Origin: Streptomyces sp. NRRL WC-3742
Lineage (GTDB): Bacteria > Actinomycetota > Actinomycetes > Streptomycetales > Streptomycetaceae
DNA: 64,000 nucleotides
Direction: 5' to 3'
NCBI RefSeq assembly: GCF_000720635.1
Contig: NZ_JOCF01000013.1
Span: 60,765-124,764, forward strand
Shown here: positions 62,006 through 64,000 of the stretch, piece by piece
Position numbering within the stretch: position 1 is the first letter of the stretch
Layout of the letters: each line of letters opens with the position of its first letter
The notes under the pieces: model-generated
Database searches by the model: none
Told to the model about the DNA's origin: nothing
The model's input: the letters and a program-made list of their open reading frames with translations, nothing else
Program-made: the position numbers and the translations under genes

Positions 62006-63436
62006 GTGCGCCGGGTCGGGGCGGACGTGATCGTGGTGGGCGCGGGGGTGTTGGGCCGGTCGACGGCGTTCGAGTTGGCTTCCCGCGCGCCGGAGCTGCG
62101 GGTGGTGCTGTCCGGCCGCCGCGGTGCGGGCGCGTCCGAAGCGGCGGGGGCGATGCTCGGTGCTCTGGGGGAGGTGACCGCGGCGGCGCTGGCCACGCGG
62201 CACGGCCGCCTGAGGGTGGAACTGGCGCTGGAGGCGGCCGGGCGGTGGCCCACATGGCGGCGCCGGGTCCGGGAGGCCGTGGTCCGACCGCGCGGCGACG
62301 GCTACGGAACCGGGACCTTCGTGCTGCTGAACGCGGTGGGCTCGGTGCTGGACGAGCGCTCGTTCGCGGCGATCGGTCGGGCCGGGCGCGAGTTCGGCGT
62401 CCCGGTGGAGGAGATCGAGCCGGGTCAGGTGCCGGGGCTTCGTCCGCTGGACAACGACCGGGCGCTGCGCGCGCTGCACCTGCCCGCCGAGGCGTTCCTG
62501 GATGCCCGACGCTGGCTCGGCTGCCTCGACGCGGCCCTGGAGGCGCTGCCCAACGTGACGCGGGTGCCGTCCGCCGCGGTGCGGGCGGACGGCACCCGGT
62601 ATGTGCTGTCGACGCGGGGCGGGCAGTTCGCTGCGCCCACGCTCGTGGTGGCGGCTGGAGCCTGGACCCGCCCGCTGGTCGAGGCCGTGGACCCCGGCCT
62701 GACGTTGATGCCGGTCGCGGCGGCGGAGGGTACGGCGGTGAGCGTGACCGCCCCGATGCCGCTGCCGTCGGTGCTGCGGACCCCGAACCGGGCGTACGCG
62801 TGCGGACTGCACGCCGTGCCGCAGGCCGACGGCGCCTGGTACATCGGAGCCACGGCCGCGCCGACCCTCGAGCCCGGTGACGCCCCGCACCTGGGCGGGG
62901 TGCGGTTCCTGCTGGACGCCGCGCTCGGCCAGCTCCACCACGGCCTCGCCACCGCCCGGCTACGCCGAATCCACCACGGCAACCGGCCCATCGGCCTCGA
63001 CGGGCACCCCCTCCTGGGCGTCACCAGCCGGCCCGGCCTGTGGGTGGCGACCGGAACGCACCGGGACGGACTGCACGCCTCGCCGCTGATCGCCCAGGAA
63101 CTTGCCACCGAGATCCTGGACGGCACTGCCAGTGCGTGGCTGACGCCGTGGCGCCCGCAACGGGCGCCGATCAGCGACTGGACCGTGCAGGACGCGGTCG
63201 CCGAGGCCGCCGCCCACCACCGGGCGCTGGCCGCCGAGGCCCGGATGCGCCCGCCGCTGACCGGTGCCTGGCCGCAGACGCTCGCCGACGGTTACCACCA
63301 GCAGTTGGCCGCCGCCTACACCCAGCTCCCCGACGGCTTCGTCCTGCCGCCCGAACTCGCCCCGCTGGCCTACGAACACGGAGCAGCCCTGGCGAAGACC
63401 ATCAACAGCTATCAGCAAGGACGCGCGGGCAGCTGA
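62006..63436 (+). CDS. DAO-type FAD oxidoreductase
   Basis: The 476-residue product starts at GTG 62006 after GGAAGGGG. The FAD loop DVIVVGAGVLGRSTAFEL lies near residue 7, SEAAGAMLG near residue 43 follows the substrate-domain entry, and LVVAAGAWTRPLVE near residue 213 is a further DAO-family mark. IHHGNRPIGLDGHPLLG near residue 326 and VATGTHRDGLHASPLIAQ near residue 349 complete the flavin site, resembling glycine oxidase ThiO. It should oxidise an amino acid or secondary amine. The C-terminus is about 90 residues longer than typical and of unknown fold. Confidence 0.88.
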   Translation: MRRVGADVIVVGAGVLGRSTAFELASRAPELRVVLSGRRGAGASEAAGAMLGALGEVTAAALATRHGRLRVELALEAAGRWPTWRRRVREAVVRPRGDGYGTGTFVLLNAVGSVLDERSFAAIGRAGREFGVPVEEIEPGQVPGLRPLDNDRALRALHLPAEAFLDARRWLGCLDAALEALPNVTRVPSAAVRADGTRYVLSTRGGQFAAPTLVVAAGAWTRPLVEAVDPGLTLMPVAAAEGTAVSVTAPMPLPSVLRTPNRAYACGLHAVPQADGAWYIGATAAPTLEPGDAPHLGGVRFLLDAALGQLHHGLATARLRRIHHGNRPIGLDGHPLLGVTSRPGLWVATGTHRDGLHASPLIAQELATEILDGTASAWLTPWRPQRAPISDWTVQDAVAEAAAHHRALAAEARMRPPLTGAWPQTLADGYHQQLAAAYTQLPDGFVLPPELAPLAYEHGAALAKTINSYQQGRAGS

Positions 63437-63477
63437 GCGGTTGAGCAGGCCGCCGCCGGGGTGAGGTCCCGTAGTCG

Positions 63478-63519
63478 GCGGTAGGTGCGGCCGGCAGTAC
63501 CGCCGGGCGCACCTGCCGC
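63478..63519. terminator. Imperfect 12-bp hairpin after the DAO-type oxidase gene
   Basis: GCGGTAGGTGCG at 63478-63489 pairs with 63508-63519 with one G-T pair, around an 18-nt loop. It lies about 40 bp beyond the stop of the oxidase gene. Confidence 0.6.
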
Positions 63520-63566
63520 CGGAGGATCGGGTTCGGGGTGTCAGGGGTCGGCCGGGGCGGATCCGC

Positions 63567-63731
63567 TCATTGCCAGGGCCGGAGCCTGACGTCGACGACG
63601 TGCATGCCCGCGGCCGTGGCGGCGGTGACGCCCTCGTCGGTGTCCTCGTAGGCGAGGCACCGTCCGGGTGCGACGCGCAGGAGGCGGGGGCTGCCAGCCC
63701 TGTTCCCCTTCCACAGGCCCTCGCGCGGCAC
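63567..63731 (-). pseudogene. C-terminal fragment of a HAD-superfamily hydrolase
   Basis: The 54-residue frame contains GRCLAYEDTDEGVTAATAAGM, the motif IV region (acidic E-D-x-x-x-G) of beta-phosphoglucomutase-like HAD phosphatases, ending HVVDVRLRPWQ before the stop. Motifs I-III are absent upstream. It is therefore a leftover of a gene whose main part was deleted. The 150 bp to the next gene hold its promoter and little else visible. Confidence 0.75.
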
Positions 63732-63880
63732 TAGTACGAGCGGCCGACTGTTCGGGCCCGGCGCACGGTTCGAGAATTCGAAGTGGCGCGCGCCTGCCGG
63801 ATCAGGTCATGTCATGTGCTCGGCCCGCCCGGAGACCGTCGCGCCGTCCCCGTCGCCGGTTCGAGAGGTGGTCTCCCCAG

Positions 63881-64000
63881 ATGAGCAGCAGTACCAGCGT
63901 TTCCCGTCCCCAGACCGGGGAGGAGTACCTGGAGAGCGTCCGTGACGGCCGGGACGTGTGGATCTACGGCGAGCGCGTGACCGATGTGACGGCCCATCCG
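63881..64000 (+). CDS. HpaB-type 4-hydroxyphenylacetate 3-hydroxylase family (partial)
   Basis: The ATG at 63881 opens a frame that runs off the window after 40 residues. RPQTGEEYLESVRDGRDVWIYGERVTDVTAHP is the characteristic N-terminus of the large, FADH2-using HpaB/PvcC-family hydroxylases. Such enzymes need a separate flavin reductase; none lies beside it in the visible part. Confidence 0.85.
   Translation, partial: MSSSTSVSRPQTGEEYLESVRDGRDVWIYGERVTDVTAHP

Noticed and set aside
1-64000. CRISPR array or rRNA genes
   Set aside because: No regularly spaced 25-40 bp repeats with unique spacers, no cas genes and no rRNA-like sequence were seen.

Overview
The window is high-GC actinomycete DNA, most likely from Streptomyces or a close relative. 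The evidence is strong third-position GC codon bias, frequent GTG starts, GGAGG-type ribosome binding sites, and stop/start overlaps (ATGA, GTGA) within operons. All calls come from reading the sequence; no database was searched. The mix of a polyketide locus, integrase copies, gene fragments and catabolic operons suggests an accessory, chromosome-arm-like region.

Layout. 1-2.6 kb: the start of a GT-B-fold transferase (cut by the window edge) and two small membrane proteins. 2.9-6.3 kb: a DUF5131 (Gp37/Gp68-like) gene with its three-Cys-motif partner TcmP, then a complete tyrosine integrase. 6.5-27.7 kb: a segment bounded by two 283-bp imperfect direct repeats, each opening with 42 bp of the 3' part of a tRNA-Pro-like gene (an attachment-site signature). 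It carries a leftward type I polyketide locus of three PKS proteins, a FAD aromatic-hydroxylase-type monooxygenase and an NADPH-dependent FMN reductase. At its right end lie a helicase tail and a restriction-nuclease-like gene cut by the tRNA-like repeat.

27.7-32 kb: a scar of fragments (HEAT-type C-terminus, frameshifted HD hydrolase, integrase remnant, second copy of a 246-bp repeat) among intact small genes (DUF4240, SIMPL domain, one unknown). 32-41 kb: a LysR regulator, then a leftward peptide-uptake operon (lipoprotein, two permeases, two ATPases, alpha/beta peptidase-like hydrolase) followed by a secreted M6-type metalloprotease. 41-47 kb: a doubly deleted integrase copy, an unknown 456-aa protein, an unusual tRNA-like sequence that folds best with an 8-nt anticodon loop, and a large HEAT-repeat protein.

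47-59 kb: an MFS transporter convergent with a PucR-type regulator, then a tightly packed rightward operon of Baeyer-Villiger monooxygenase, alpha/beta hydrolase, flavin amine oxidase, unknown membrane protein, aldehyde dehydrogenase, zinc alcohol dehydrogenase and class III aminotransferase, ended by a strong hairpin. I read it as an uncharacterised pathway handling a compound with both ketone and amine functions. 59-64 kb: an acyl-CoA ligase stub, a SnoaL-like protein with an SGNH hydrolase, a PadR regulator, a small membrane protein, a DAO-type oxidase, a HAD fragment and the start of an HpaB-type hydroxylase.
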